This document shows, piece after piece, positions 8,405 through 17,329 of a stretch of DNA of 64,000 nt (position 1 is its first letter; each line of letters opens with the position of its first letter). The notes beneath the pieces were generated by a model. The model made no database searches, was not told where the DNA came from, and saw only the letters and a list, made by a program, of their open reading frames with translations. The stretch is from Coprothermobacter platensis DSM 11748. Lineage in GTDB: Bacteria; Coprothermobacterota; Coprothermobacteria; Coprothermobacterales; Coprothermobacteraceae. Location of the stretch: positions 1,187,340 to 1,251,339 of the forward strand of contig NZ_KB899040.1 of assembly GCF_000378005.1 (NCBI RefSeq), read 5' to 3'. A program made the translations under genes and the position numbers.

Positions 8405-8632
8405 GAAGACCAGGAATATGAAAAAGGTACTGTTAAGAGCCAAGTTTATATCGACGCTCTTAACAGAAGCACCTATTCTGGTGCGAAAAATGGTTTAATG
8501 TTCATACACCCTGTGTAGCAGCTACCACCAGGTTTTAACCAAAAAACCAGATCTTGGTACCGAAATGCCATTTCTAATACCAATTCTTACATAATTACTA
8601 AGGCTTATACAACCTTGGTCGCTGGAAGGTAA
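8405..8632 (+). pseudogene. Relic of a chemoreceptor dCache sensor domain
   Basis: One frame from 8405 to the TAA at 8630-8632 carries 74 sense codons broken by one TAG (8516-8518). The translation around and after the stop (GAKNGLMFIHPV, QLPPGFNQKTRSWYRNA, NSYIITKAY) lines up with residues of the intact chemoreceptor next door ([38 protein letters not shown]). It is therefore a remnant of a second receptor gene, probably a former tandem copy, now lacking its membrane and signalling parts. The rest of 8276-8785 shows no other gene. Confidence 0.75.
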
Positions 8633-8785
8633 TGAAAGATTATAAAATGAAAGTCTTCTTTAAACCAAGGTGTTATTTGCTTTATTGAGGGGCATTTATT
8701 CATATAACAAGCGATTGCGCATATACATAAAATTGTATTTAAAAATGATAAGATATATTTATCCTGTGCCTTAAGGAGGGACACT

Positions 8786-10783
8786 ATGAAAACAAGGTCA
8801 TTAAGGTTCAAACTTTCTCTAACCATAGTGGCAACAGCACTGATACCATTACTTTTGTTAGGTATTGTCGTGGCTGTCCGTACATCAGGGAACATACAAA
8901 ATCTTATTACAGAACAGTTGAAAACACAAAATTCAGCAGATGCATCCAGTTTGCTCTCCTTCGTTAACTTACATGGCTCACTCGCATCATACTTAGCCTC
9001 AAATGAAACTGTTATCAGCTTGGCTGAAACGGGTGATGCTTCTTTAAGCCAAACCGTTTTCCCCATGCTTGATACCGCTCTAAAGCAATACACATCTGCA
9101 ATGAACGTTTATGTAGGAACAAAAGACGGGCTCATGATTTTACGCCCTGAGCAGCAGCTACCTTCTGACTACGATCCAAGAACACGTTCATGGTATCAAG
9201 AAGCTATAGCAAAACCCGACAGTTATATCATGACCGAACCTTATGCAGATGCTTCAACAGGCAAAACTGTAGTTACCGTAGCAAAAGCCGTGTCCTCCAA
9301 TGGCCAGTACGTTGGTGTGGTTGGTATAGATTTTGAAATAAACAACCTGGTAACGCAGATTTTTGGTGATACGGGAAACACTCAAAAATACCTACTCAAT
9401 GATAACGGCAAAGTACTCATAGCAAGTAAGAATGCAGCCATTGCCGCAGGTACAGACCTTACTGCTGACGGCATGTTTAAGCAAATACAAGATGGAAGCA
9501 CCAAGAATACATTGTTCAAAATTACCTATAAGGGAGAAACGCGCTATGCCCTGTCAACAAAACTTGCTAATGGCTGGTATTTCTTATCGTTAGTGCCGAC
9601 GTCTGTTATTTCAGAACCCATACGTTCTGTTATCGTCATCACCGTAGGGATAGGATTATTGGCATTGGTCTTAGCGATCATATTTGGAATAATGATTAGC
9701 AGTAATCTAATAACCAAACCTATTGAAAAGCTAAGAACAAGTGTATCTGCAGTTGCCAAAGGAAACTTAACATCAAAAGTAAACATCAACAGTAAAGATG
9801 AAATTGGCGAAATGGCTCAGGACATCAACACAATGATACAAACCTTGAATGAAATTATGACAACAAGCGTTGAAGCTGCATCAAGGCTTTCCAGTGCTGC
9901 GACGAATTTAGCCGCATTAACGGAAGAAACCAGCGCATCCGTTGAAGAAGTCACAGCACAGTCAAGTGAAGTAGCTGCAAATGCCGAAACCACATACCAT
10001 GCCATTGAAGACTTCGGAGGTGGCGTGGAACAAGTATCTCAAACAGCACAGAGTATTGCCTCTGATGCTCAGCATTTAGCTGAAGAAACAGCAAGTATAA
10101 GGCAATCAGCAGAAGAAGGAAAAGATCGCATTGCTCAAGTAGTAGAAAACTCTGAAAAAGCTTTACAAAACACTGATAGAACTGATAAAACCATGCAAAA
10201 ACTCACCGAAGATGCCAGGAATATTAGTTCTATAGTAGAAACGATAAACCAAATAGCTGAACAAACGAATTTGTTGGCATTGAATGCAGCCATAGAAGCG
10301 GCCAGAGCGGGTGAAGCAGGTAGAGGCTTCGCCGTAGTGGCTGACGAAATCAGAAAACTTGCAGAAAAGAGCCAAGAAGCCACAGAGAACATAGCAACCA
10401 TACTGGACGTTATACAGAAAAGAGTTGCTGCTGTCAGTGGTTCTGTGAGTGAAAACTTAGAGTCCGTTCAAAGTGCTGTAAACAGAGCAAGAGAAGCTCA
10501 AGAACAATTCTCTACAATTCTTTCAGAGGTCATAAAGATTGCCTCCACTGTAGAAAACTTTGCAGCGGGAGCAGAACAGCTCAGTGCATCCACAGAAGAG
10601 CTGAATGCTGCTGCAGACAGCGCTGTTAAACCTGTAGAAAACATAGCAGAGCAGATTCACCAGATAAGTGAAGCATTAAAACAACAATCTCAAGCTGTTT
10701 ATCAGGTTGCTCAAGAATCTACATCCATAGAAGATTTGGCACAGCAGCTAAAAGATATTTCTGACAAATTCGTCCTTGAATAG
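8786..10783 (+). CDS. Methyl-accepting chemotaxis protein with dCache sensor
   Basis: A 665-residue receptor with an AAGGAGGG site before the ATG. Order: membrane helix (about 12-32), extracytoplasmic dCache domain ([11 protein letters not shown], then [10 protein letters not shown] in the second lobe), second helix (about 280-302), HAMP, and a long cytoplasmic coiled-coil signalling domain with the invariant hairpin tip [36 protein letters not shown]. It senses a small outside ligand and controls CheA. The ligand cannot be assigned, though amino acids are common for dCache domains. No che genes are nearby, and a relic of a related receptor lies just upstream. Confidence 0.95.
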   Translation: MKTRSLRFKLSLTIVATALIPLLLLGIVVAVRTSGNIQNLITEQLKTQNSADASSLLSFVNLHGSLASYLASNETVISLAETGDASLSQTVFPMLDTALKQYTSAMNVYVGTKDGLMILRPEQQLPSDYDPRTRSWYQEAIAKPDSYIMTEPYADASTGKTVVTVAKAVSSNGQYVGVVGIDFEINNLVTQIFGDTGNTQKYLLNDNGKVLIASKNAAIAAGTDLTADGMFKQIQDGSTKNTLFKITYKGETRYALSTKLANGWYFLSLVPTSVISEPIRSVIVITVGIGLLALVLAIIFGIMISSNLITKPIEKLRTSVSAVAKGNLTSKVNINSKDEIGEMAQDINTMIQTLNEIMTTSVEAASRLSSAATNLAALTEETSASVEEVTAQSSEVAANAETTYHAIEDFGGGVEQVSQTAQSIASDAQHLAEETASIRQSAEEGKDRIAQVVENSEKALQNTDRTDKTMQKLTEDARNISSIVETINQIAEQTNLLALNAAIEAARAGEAGRGFAVVADEIRKLAEKSQEATENIATILDVIQKRVAAVSGSVSENLESVQSAVNRAREAQEQFSTILSEVIKIASTVENFAAGAEQLSASTEELNAAADSAVKPVENIAEQIHQISEALKQQSQAVYQVAQESTSIEDLAQQLKDISDKFVLE

Positions 10784-10812
10784 GATGCTCTAAACGAAAA
10801 AAACGTTGCCTT

Positions 10813-10844
10813 AAGGGGTAGGCTTTTTCACCTACCCCTTTTTT
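10813..10844 (+). terminator. Terminator after the chemoreceptor gene
   Basis: A ten-base stem (AAGGGGTAGG with CCTACCCCTT) around a short T-rich loop, followed by T residues. Confidence 0.9.
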
Positions 10845-10868
10845 AGTTGAATGTATTAGACTTTAACT

Positions 10869-11636
10869 GTGGAATGTGTGGATGGTGGGCAGACTTTACA
10901 CAATAGTTTTGAAATAAAACAGGCTGGCGATTCATCTCTATTGGTTCAATTTCGAGATGAAATATCCCCAGAAATAAATGCTGCTGTTAGACGCCTTGAT
11001 TACGCATTTAATAAGATGAACATTCCAGGTATCATTGAAACAGTTCCTGCTTATTGTTCTCTGCTGATTATTTTTGATCCGCTTGCACTTGACATCGAAG
11101 TACTCAGGCAAACAATAGTGGATATTGGTAAAAGTTTCAATTTCTCTGCCCTTCCACAGCCTATTGTCACCACCATACCTGTTTGCTATGGCGGTAGTTT
11201 TGGGCCCGATCTCGACTTTGTTTGCCAGTATACCCACTTGACAAAAGAAGAAGTAATCGCATTACATAGTGAACGCAATTATCTTATATACATGCTCGGC
11301 TTTTTACCCGGATTCCCTTATCTTGGTGGTATAGATAAGCGGTTAACTGTCCCGCGTCTTGATACCCCACGCATAAGCGTTCACAGTGGTTCTGTAGGCA
11401 TAGCGAATAACCAAACAGGCATATATCCTGTAGAAAGCCCTGGCGGTTGGCGCATCATTGGGAGAACGCCATTAAATGTTTATGATCCTTTCAGAAAACC
11501 TCCTGTTTTATTTGATGCTGGAAACTACTTAAGGTTTAAGCCAATAAACGCTCAAGAATACGAATCCATTAGAAAACAAGTGGAAGCAGGAACCTACAAA
11601 CTAGAAACACAAGACGTGAAGGGAAGAGCAGTTTAA
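10869..11636 (+). CDS. pxpB: 5-oxoprolinase subunit PxpB
   Basis: A 255-residue KipI/PxpB protein: AGDSSLLVQF near the N-terminus, IPVCYGG, HxxRNYLIYMLGFLPGFPYLGG and the GSVGIANNQTGIYPVESPGGWRIIGRTP block. PxpB works with PxpC and PxpA to hydrolyse 5-oxo-L-proline (pyroglutamate) to glutamate with ATP. The three genes lie together as pxpB-pxpC-pxpA, a common order. The GTG at 10869 has no clear ribosome binding site; a weak -10-like TAGACT ends seven bases before it, so a near-leaderless start is possible. Breakdown of N-terminal pyroglutamate from peptides would suit a proteolytic lifestyle (inference). Confidence 0.93.
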   Translation: MECVDGGQTLHNSFEIKQAGDSSLLVQFRDEISPEINAAVRRLDYAFNKMNIPGIIETVPAYCSLLIIFDPLALDIEVLRQTIVDIGKSFNFSALPQPIVTTIPVCYGGSFGPDLDFVCQYTHLTKEEVIALHSERNYLIYMLGFLPGFPYLGGIDKRLTVPRLDTPRISVHSGSVGIANNQTGIYPVESPGGWRIIGRTPLNVYDPFRKPPVLFDAGNYLRFKPINAQEYESIRKQVEAGTYKLETQDVKGRAV

Positions 11637-11641
11637 CCCGT

Positions 11642-12676
11642 ATGGCTACGGCTTTTGAAGTACTATCACCAGGTTTCTTAACTACTGTTCAAGACCGCGG
11701 GCGATTAACGTATCGTCGCATCGGTATGCCCACCGCTGGCGCTCTAGACCAGTACTCTTTCCGAATTGCTAACATGCTTGTGGGGAACAATCCTCTTGCC
11801 GCATGCTTAGAAACAACTTATATCGGGCCCACTTTGAGAGTTCTATGTAATACTGTGATTGCGCTTACTGGAGCACTATGTGATGCCGCCATTAATGGGA
11901 AACCTATGGCACAATGGAAAGCTATCAAAGTACATAGCGGCGATATTATTTCCATTGGACAAGCTTTAAATGGTGTTCGCAGTTATCTCTCTGTTGCCTG
12001 CGGCATCGATGTTCCGCTGATAATGGAAAGTAGGTCTACTTTTATTAGGGGAAAAATAGGTGGCATAGAAGGGCGGGCTCTAAAAAAAGGTGATGAAATA
12101 GGCATCTTTACGTCTTCTGATTTAGAACCATGCGATAGTAATGCAATTCCTGAACCTTACAAACCTACCTGGAGCAGTGATATTACACTCAGAGTTATCC
12201 TTGGACCTCAAGACAATCATTTCTCTGAAAACGGTTTAGCCACATTCTTCAATAGCACTTACACCATTACTGAAGAGTCTGATAGAATGGGCTATAGACT
12301 TAATGGTAATGGAATCGCATACGTAAGCTGGGAAGCAGGCCAAATTATATCTGATCCCATACCCTTAGGTGCTGTGCAAATTCCACCCAATGGGCAACCC
12401 ATAATCACGCTTATGGATGCGCAAACTACGGGCGGTTACCCCAAAATAGCCACCATCTGCACGGCAGACTTGAGCTTGATTGCACAAGGAAAGCCAGGGG
12501 ATAAAGTGCACTTTACCGCTATAGGTAATGATGAAGCAGTTAAATCTTTAAGGGAGCAAGAACAAAAGATAAGCATACTCGGCACAATGATGAAAAGCCA
12601 TCCACAGGAAGATGGGCAATATTTTCATGTCATGGTAAACGGTTTGCCCTTTGACGTTTGGGTAAAACCAGAATAA
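11642..12676 (+). CDS. pxpC: 5-oxoprolinase subunit PxpC
   Basis: A 344-residue member of the KipA/PxpC family (biotin-dependent carboxylase-like fold): SPGFLTTVQDRGR near the start, RIGMPTAGALDQYSFRIANMLVGN, then SRSTFIRGKIGG, RVILGPQDNHF and ESDRMGYRLNG with PNGQPIITLMDAQTTGGYPKIA. It starts five bases after pxpB and is followed 18 bases later by pxpA. With PxpB it is thought to phosphorylate or activate 5-oxoproline before PxpA opens the ring. Confidence 0.94.
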   Translation: MATAFEVLSPGFLTTVQDRGRLTYRRIGMPTAGALDQYSFRIANMLVGNNPLAACLETTYIGPTLRVLCNTVIALTGALCDAAINGKPMAQWKAIKVHSGDIISIGQALNGVRSYLSVACGIDVPLIMESRSTFIRGKIGGIEGRALKKGDEIGIFTSSDLEPCDSNAIPEPYKPTWSSDITLRVILGPQDNHFSENGLATFFNSTYTITEESDRMGYRLNGNGIAYVSWEAGQIISDPIPLGAVQIPPNGQPIITLMDAQTTGGYPKIATICTADLSLIAQGKPGDKVHFTAIGNDEAVKSLREQEQKISILGTMMKSHPQEDGQYFHVMVNGLPFDVWVKPE

Positions 12677-12694
12677 TCTTTTGGAGGGTTATAT

Positions 12695-13492
12695 ATGGCC
12701 TTTATGGTTGATTTAAATGCGGATATGGGCGAAAGTTTTGGAGCATACGCGTTAGGGTCCGATGAAGAACTCCTTAACCACATAACATCATGCAACATCG
12801 CCTGTGGCTTCCATGCCGGTGATTACATGGTCATGAAAAAAACGGTGACCATGGCAGCTGTAAAGAATGTGGCTGTAGGTGCTCATATAGGTTTTCCAGA
12901 CCTACAGGGCTTCGGTAGACGCGCCATGCAGTTTAGCACTGAAGAAATTGAAAACTTAACCATTTATCAAATAGGTGCACTGCAAGCTTTTGCACAAGCC
13001 AGCGGTATCAATTTAAAACATGTTAAACCACATGGAGCGCTCTATAATATGGCCGCCACTGACTACAATATCGCAAGGGCCATAGCTGAAGCGATTAAAA
13101 AAGTAATGCCTGACGGCATTTTGCTTGCCCTGGCAAATTCTGAAATGGTTAAAGCTGCACACGATGTTGGCATAAAGGTTGCGCAGGAAGTTTTTGCAGA
13201 CCGAGCTTATAATCCAGATGGCACTTTGGTATCACGCTCCGCTGTCGGCTCCACTATTCATGATCCTAAAGAAGCTGTAAACAGAGTTTTAAAAATGGTA
13301 TTGTACAAAAAAGTGACGGCAATAAACGATGAAGACATAAGCATTAATGCCGACAGTATATGTGTACACGGAGATAACCCACAAGCAATAGACTTAACAA
13401 GAGCCATACGTAGTGCCTTGCAGGACAACAATGTAAACGTAGTGGAACTTAGTCAAGTGATACAAAATAGCAACCAAAGTCGAAGTTTATAA
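12695..13492 (+). CDS. pxpA: 5-oxoprolinase subunit PxpA (LamB/YcsF family)
   Basis: A 265-residue protein with TTGGAGGG before the ATG. It shows the family signature VDLNADMGESFG, then ITSCNIACGFHAGD, GAHIGFPDLQGFGRR, VKPHGALYN, EVFADRAYNPDG and ICVHGDNPQAI. It completes the PxpABC 5-oxoprolinase. Right after its stop lies a relic of the lipoprotein family that fills the next 9 kb. Confidence 0.95.
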   Translation: MAFMVDLNADMGESFGAYALGSDEELLNHITSCNIACGFHAGDYMVMKKTVTMAAVKNVAVGAHIGFPDLQGFGRRAMQFSTEEIENLTIYQIGALQAFAQASGINLKHVKPHGALYNMAATDYNIARAIAEAIKKVMPDGILLALANSEMVKAAHDVGIKVAQEVFADRAYNPDGTLVSRSAVGSTIHDPKEAVNRVLKMVLYKKVTAINDEDISINADSICVHGDNPQAIDLTRAIRSALQDNNVNVVELSQVIQNSNQSRSL

Positions 13493-13742
13493 CGGAACAT
13501 CCACATCTGTGGCTCTTTATGTCTATAAAGGTTATCTTATTGTGGTTGCAAACACTTTCAAAACTAACAGATTCGTTATTGCAGCATTCAAAAATGGTAA
13601 ACCTATCGAACCCATGTTCATAACACCCTATCATGAAAAGCTACAAAGAAGAAAATTGCTCAGCCATGACCAAGCAGGCAATCGGATGAACACATATCTT
13701 GTTGAAAAACCTCTACAAATTATCGTTCCTAAAAGTCCATAA
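13493..13742 (+). pseudogene. 3' relic of a module lipoprotein gene
   Basis: About 80 codons ending at 13742 (LYVYKGYLIVVANTFKTN, IAAFKNGKPIEPMFITPYHEK, then LVEKPLQIIVPKSP) match the last quarter of the four intact lipoproteins at 16.0-22.4 kb (YAYKNYLLAIGQTF, IAAFQNEKLMGFILVTPLDK, IQTPVQVVIPQS). There is no signal peptide or ribosome binding site, and the fragment starts directly after the pxpA stop. It is the remainder of a fifth lipoprotein gene, so the module array once reached further left and was cut by a deletion ending beside pxpA. Confidence 0.8.
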
Positions 13743-13815
13743 ATCTGAGAGAAAGATAGCCTTTATTGAATTCTATCTTATGCAGTCTAATCCTGTGATT
13801 TCCAACATTCTGCGA

Positions 13816-13821
13816 TATAAT
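13816..13821 (+). promoter_or_regulatory. -10 box close to the LCP gene start
   Basis: A perfect TATAAT ends seven bases before the ATG at 13829, with no ribosome binding site between. It suggests a leaderless or nearly leaderless message. The -35 region is poor. Confidence 0.45.
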
Positions 13822-13828
13822 CTTAGAT

Positions 13829-14866
13829 ATGAAAACAAGGTTTAGTATCTCAAATATACTGATTGCTCTTGGTTTAGTTATTGTTTTTGTTATATCGTTC
13901 GTGGGAGGCGTTTATGCCCAAAAAATTGTAATGCCAAAATTAGGAAGCGTAAGCATATCCGATATATTAGGCACAGCCACAGGACATTTGTCTACGCTTA
14001 CAGGCTCAAAGAATGATCAAGTCTGGCTTATAGCTGGCCTTGATACTGTTGGCAAGATGGACGAAGGCGGGTCTGTAGGTCATAGCGACACACTGGTTCT
14101 TGCGTTCATACATGGATCCACAGTGAATTTGCTGTACATCCCACGCGATTCATTAGTAAACATACCCGGGGAAGGTACAACAAAAGTAACTCACGCTTCT
14201 ATGTACGGCCAGGGTACCAAATATGGAGGAGTAAGTAAGCTTGTGCAAACATTGAAAAACAATTTTGGTATCAGCGTGGACCACTATGTGTTTGTAAATT
14301 TTAGTACTGTTGTGAAGATGGTTGATTTAATGGGTGGGCTTACAGTGGATGTGCCTCAAAGATATTGTTATGAAGGTATAGGTGTTCCACATTATACATG
14401 TTTAACTCCGGGTACTCAGACACTAAATGGGACACAATTTTTGGTTTATTGGCGGGTAAGAGATTTTGGATCTACCCATATGTCCGATTTAGATAGAATA
14501 TCTAGGCAAGTATCTTTGATAACCGGTACTAATCTTAAAGACCAAGTTATTTCCAAGCTTTCTCCATCTTTCCTATCCAGCGCCGTAAACATATGGAGCG
14601 ACTACGTCATTTCAGATATGAACTTGGTTGAAGTGGCACGATTAGCTACAAAAATGAAAAATGCTAATCTCGTTGTGGACGTATTACCTGGAGATTTTTA
14701 TGTAACACATGTGTTTGACCTAAGCGTTCCTGTAGATGTTTATAAATGGGACTCCGAATGGCTCAAAAGCTGGTACGTTAAGACTTTAGGTAACATTGGG
14801 CAAGCATTTGCAGCAGGTGTAAATCCGCCAGAATTTAGTCTAAATTTCGTACGAATTGCAGCATAA
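13829..14866 (+). CDS. LytR-CpsA-Psr (LCP) family cell-wall protein
   Basis: A 345-residue protein with one N-terminal membrane helix (about residues 8-28) and an extracytoplasmic LCP domain: GLDTVGKMD..GHSDTLVLAFIHG, LLYIPRDSLVNIPG, VDHYVFVNFSTVVKMVDLMGGLTVDVP, GTQTLNGTQFLVYWRVRD and SDLDRISRQ. These Arg and Asp residues bind the pyrophosphate of polyprenyl-linked glycans. LCP enzymes attach wall polymers to peptidoglycan or other acceptors. It precedes the array of surface-protein modules. Confidence 0.93.
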   Translation: MKTRFSISNILIALGLVIVFVISFVGGVYAQKIVMPKLGSVSISDILGTATGHLSTLTGSKNDQVWLIAGLDTVGKMDEGGSVGHSDTLVLAFIHGSTVNLLYIPRDSLVNIPGEGTTKVTHASMYGQGTKYGGVSKLVQTLKNNFGISVDHYVFVNFSTVVKMVDLMGGLTVDVPQRYCYEGIGVPHYTCLTPGTQTLNGTQFLVYWRVRDFGSTHMSDLDRISRQVSLITGTNLKDQVISKLSPSFLSSAVNIWSDYVISDMNLVEVARLATKMKNANLVVDVLPGDFYVTHVFDLSVPVDVYKWDSEWLKSWYVKTLGNIGQAFAAGVNPPEFSLNFVRIAA

Positions 14867-14948
14867 CATTTTCTCAAGGTTTAGCTGACCTTTTTATCCA
14901 CCTCTGTTTATTGTTATTCACAGAAAAGTAAACAACTTTATAAAAATG

Positions 14949-15029
14949 TGATATAGTACCTTTTAAGAGGGGGTATTAACCTGATAACATGTATCGATGG
15001 AATTTAACCCCCTTAGGAGGTTGAGGTTT
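14949..15029 (+). promoter_or_regulatory. Module 1 promoter and structured leader
   Basis: Extended -10 TGATATAGT (14949-14957) lies in a stretch shared with modules 2 and 3 (about 14915-14977). In the leader GGGGGT (14969-14974) can pair with ACCCCC (15007-15012). The same C-rich arm touches the ribosome binding site AGGAGG (15015-15020) and could pair with part of it instead. The two pairings exclude each other. Confidence 0.5.
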
Positions 15030-15707
15030 ATGAGAAATGTTAGGTTCTTAAAAGATGGGTGGAAGGTTACGTTGGTTACAGTTACCATTCTCGTTCTAAT
15101 GCTCACATGTATGTTTACACTGAGTATTAGAAAACCTACTGTAGCAAAAGCAGAAGTTGACAAGACTGAGGTAGAGGCACTAGTTAAAAAAGCAACTCTA
15201 ATTTTTGCAAATTCTATTCCCCATGATAAATTTCTGTCTTCAAGTGCAAGCGTCGTTGAACTAAACATTACAGATAATGGCATAGAGGCCATTGTGAACA
15301 CAGAACAAACTTTTGTCCTGGATTACAACACTCCGTATGATGAGCCGTATTTAAAAGGAATGATGCAGAAACTAAAGGAAGACAAATCCATTTCTTCCGT
15401 AGAAGAAGTCAGCATTGCTGAAGAATACATGAAGGAACGAGCAGCGGCTATACAAGATGAGATGGAAAACCCGGCCACAGTTTATTGTACCTATAAACTT
15501 CTCGCATCCAACTTGGAAGAGGCCCAGAAAGGCAATTTTACAGTATACATCTGGACAAATATTGATAAAACGCAAAATGGCGTTATAAAGAATTGGATTC
15601 CAACAGATTTTTATTCTTCTCCAGATGAGGAAATGGCAGAGAAGGGCTATGAAAGTCTCGATACTTATGTTAGTGCTGTAGAGCAAGCTTACACCGAAGC
15701 GAGATGA
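15030..15707 (+). CDS. Module 1 membrane-anchored protein
   Basis: A 225-residue protein from ATG 15030 (TAGGAGG nine bases upstream). It has a short cytoplasmic part, one membrane helix (about residues 12-34) ending in a conserved TLSIRKPTVAKAEV, and an outside domain of alternating helices and strands (ALVKKATLIFA, NITDNGIEAIVNTEQTFVLDY, GNFTVYIWTNID, NGVIKNWIPTDF). The first 35 residues match module 2 almost base for base, while the outside domain matches module 3, so the gene is a mosaic. It ends at TGA 15705-15707, after which the same frame runs on into an amidase-like domain. I do not recognise the outside domain; a tie to the wall surface is inferred from topology and the amidase segment. 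Confidence 0.8.
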   Translation: MRNVRFLKDGWKVTLVTVTILVLMLTCMFTLSIRKPTVAKAEVDKTEVEALVKKATLIFANSIPHDKFLSSSASVVELNITDNGIEAIVNTEQTFVLDYNTPYDEPYLKGMMQKLKEDKSISSVEEVSIAEEYMKERAAAIQDEMENPATVYCTYKLLASNLEEAQKGNFTVYIWTNIDKTQNGVIKNWIPTDFYSSPDEEMAEKGYESLDTYVSAVEQAYTEAR

Positions 15708-15713
15708 AATATA

Positions 15714-16025
15714 GTGAAAAAGGAAGGTAACGGCAATGAGAGTGTAGCGCCGGTAAGTTATGACCATGCCAAAGCTGCCAGCTATGCTCGCACATATACG
15801 TCGAATACAAGCAAGACCAGAACCTGCAGTAATGGAGTCGTAGTGAAACAGGATACATCTTACTACAATAGTGGATATTTTTCCTTATGTGCCGATTGCG
15901 CAAACTACGTTTCACAATCCCTACGTACTGGAGGTATACCTATTGACAGCGTGTGGTATCCAAGCATAGACAGTGCGGGCAGAGTCTGGTACCACGTGAA
16001 TAACACAACAGGAGGAATCCAATGA
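15714..16025 (+). pseudogene. Amidase_6-like domain fragment, in frame with the module 1 protein
   Basis: About 103 codons in the same frame as the preceding gene, separated only by TGA 15705-15707 and two codons. It reads YDHAKAASYARTY, then a DCANYVSQSLRTGGIPID core with WY and W residues, which fits the start of the putative amidase domain Amidase_6 (PF12671) with its catalytic Cys in DCxN(F/Y)VSQ. The domain normally continues some 60-70 residues to a catalytic His, which is missing: the frame stops at WYHVNNTTGGIQ, overlapping the next start as ATGA. A GTG at 15714 could start it, but the ribosome binding site is weak. Probably a broken C-terminal part of a once longer anchored amidase. 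Confidence 0.6.
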
Positions 16026-17155
16026 AGAAATCCGTGATTGTGCGGAAATGTGTTCCATTTTTCTTGTGTTGTTTACTTGTTCTGAGTGTCCTTGGATGCT
16101 CAAGTGGCACGCCTTCAAGCGCCGAAGGGATCCCATTGCTACTACGTTATACTGATAGCGCTCAGCATGAAGATAAGTTGATCAAAATGACATGGGACCC
16201 AGAAAAAGGCACCGCTAACATTGACACGAACGCCGCTTTATCATTTAAGAATACGGCAACGAAGTTGGATTTTTGGGTAGCGCTTGGTTTACCGTATGGT
16301 GTAGCAGCGGAAGGTGCGCTTCCGTCTAATACTGCCATATATTGGAACGGTGCAGATAAAATCACTTTGTTTACGTCGGAGGAATATTCTTCGCAAAAAT
16401 TACAAGGGAATGGCCTTAGTGCGGATATTGTGACAGTCAAGGCTACGCCACTCTGCAAACAATATTTTAATGCTGCAAACTGCTATACAACGAGCACCAC
16501 ATTGTATTCGTTTAAGGAAGGTTCTCCTATTTCCACGATTTACGAAATTACGTCGGCAGAGGCAAAAACTACAACTTTGCAAGGTTTCACAATTGGCATA
16601 GGGAAATCGGATGAAAAAACGTATGCTCTAACCTCAATAGTTGGGGAAGGAACACCTGGATCAAGCGAGTACTTGGTAGTATATACAATAGATCCCACCG
16701 GTTCAATAAGCCAACAAACCGTTCAGAATAGCAAATTTGAAAATTTTTCTTACAGGTCTGACAACGGCGTTTGGGCCACATTTGCAGACGGCAATTTTTA
16801 CATGACTGGGGCTAAAGTCAACGCTACCTCCGGCACTCCGAAATACACTCAAGTACAATCCTTAATCGATGGGTTCCAAGTCATCTCCTCTGCTACAACT
16901 CTGGAACCGTTTGGTTATGCTACTCCATCACCTGCGTTCTACGCATACAAAAATTACTTATTAGCCATTGGGCAAACATTTAGTTTTGACGAACTTACTA
17001 TTGCAGCCTTTCAGAACGAAAAACTTATGGGATTTATCCTGGTTACCCCGCTCGACAAGCCTGAAGCAAACCTCGTAACGTACGACGCTACTGGTAAACA
17101 GCTTAATACGTACAACATTCAAACGCCTGTTCAAGTTGTTATTCCTCAATCGTAA
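16022..17155 (+). CDS. Module 1 lipoprotein (family B, copy 1)
   Basis: A 377-residue protein with a lipoprotein signal peptide: MKKSVIVRK, a hydrophobic stretch and the lipobox LSVLGC, cysteine near residue 26. AGGAGGA lies just before the ATG, which overlaps the previous stop. The mature part is rich in Ser, Thr and Tyr and made of short beta repeats, e.g. LLRYTDS.., TWDPEKGTANIDT, IYWNGADKITLFTSEE, ending LNTYNIQTPVQVVIPQS. This pattern suggests a beta-propeller-like fold, but no catalytic motif stands out. Three further copies and a relic lie in the window, always paired with a membrane-anchored protein. Function unknown. Confidence 0.82.
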   Translation: MKKSVIVRKCVPFFLCCLLVLSVLGCSSGTPSSAEGIPLLLRYTDSAQHEDKLIKMTWDPEKGTANIDTNAALSFKNTATKLDFWVALGLPYGVAAEGALPSNTAIYWNGADKITLFTSEEYSSQKLQGNGLSADIVTVKATPLCKQYFNAANCYTTSTTLYSFKEGSPISTIYEITSAEAKTTTLQGFTIGIGKSDEKTYALTSIVGEGTPGSSEYLVVYTIDPTGSISQQTVQNSKFENFSYRSDNGVWATFADGNFYMTGAKVNATSGTPKYTQVQSLIDGFQVISSATTLEPFGYATPSPAFYAYKNYLLAIGQTFSFDELTIAAFQNEKLMGFILVTPLDKPEANLVTYDATGKQLNTYNIQTPVQVVIPQS

Positions 17156-17161
17156 GCTTTT

Positions 17162-17204
17162 ATAAGTTGGGCAGACAAGTTAGTGGTGTTTGCCCAACTT
17201 ATTC
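17162..17204 (+). terminator. Terminator after module 1
   Basis: ATAAGTTGGGCA (17162-17173) pairs with TGCCCAACTTAT (17191-17202). It separates module 1 from the promoter of module 2. Confidence 0.85.
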
Positions 17205-17248
17205 TATTAACTTCTATTCACAGAAAAGTAAAGAATTTTATAAAAATG

Positions 17249-17329
17249 TGGTATAGTGCATGTTAAGTGGAGGTATTGATCTGGGGAAAATAACCTAAGG
17301 GTATCTACCTCCGTAGGGGGGCAAGGATT
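17249..17329 (+). promoter_or_regulatory. Module 2 promoter and structured leader
   Basis: Extended -10 TGGTATAGT (17249-17257). GGAGGTA (17269-17275) can pair with TACCTCC (17306-17312). The latter could instead pair with the GGGGGG just before the ATG at 17330. Compared with module 1, one G-C pair has become A-T on both sides. Confidence 0.5.
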
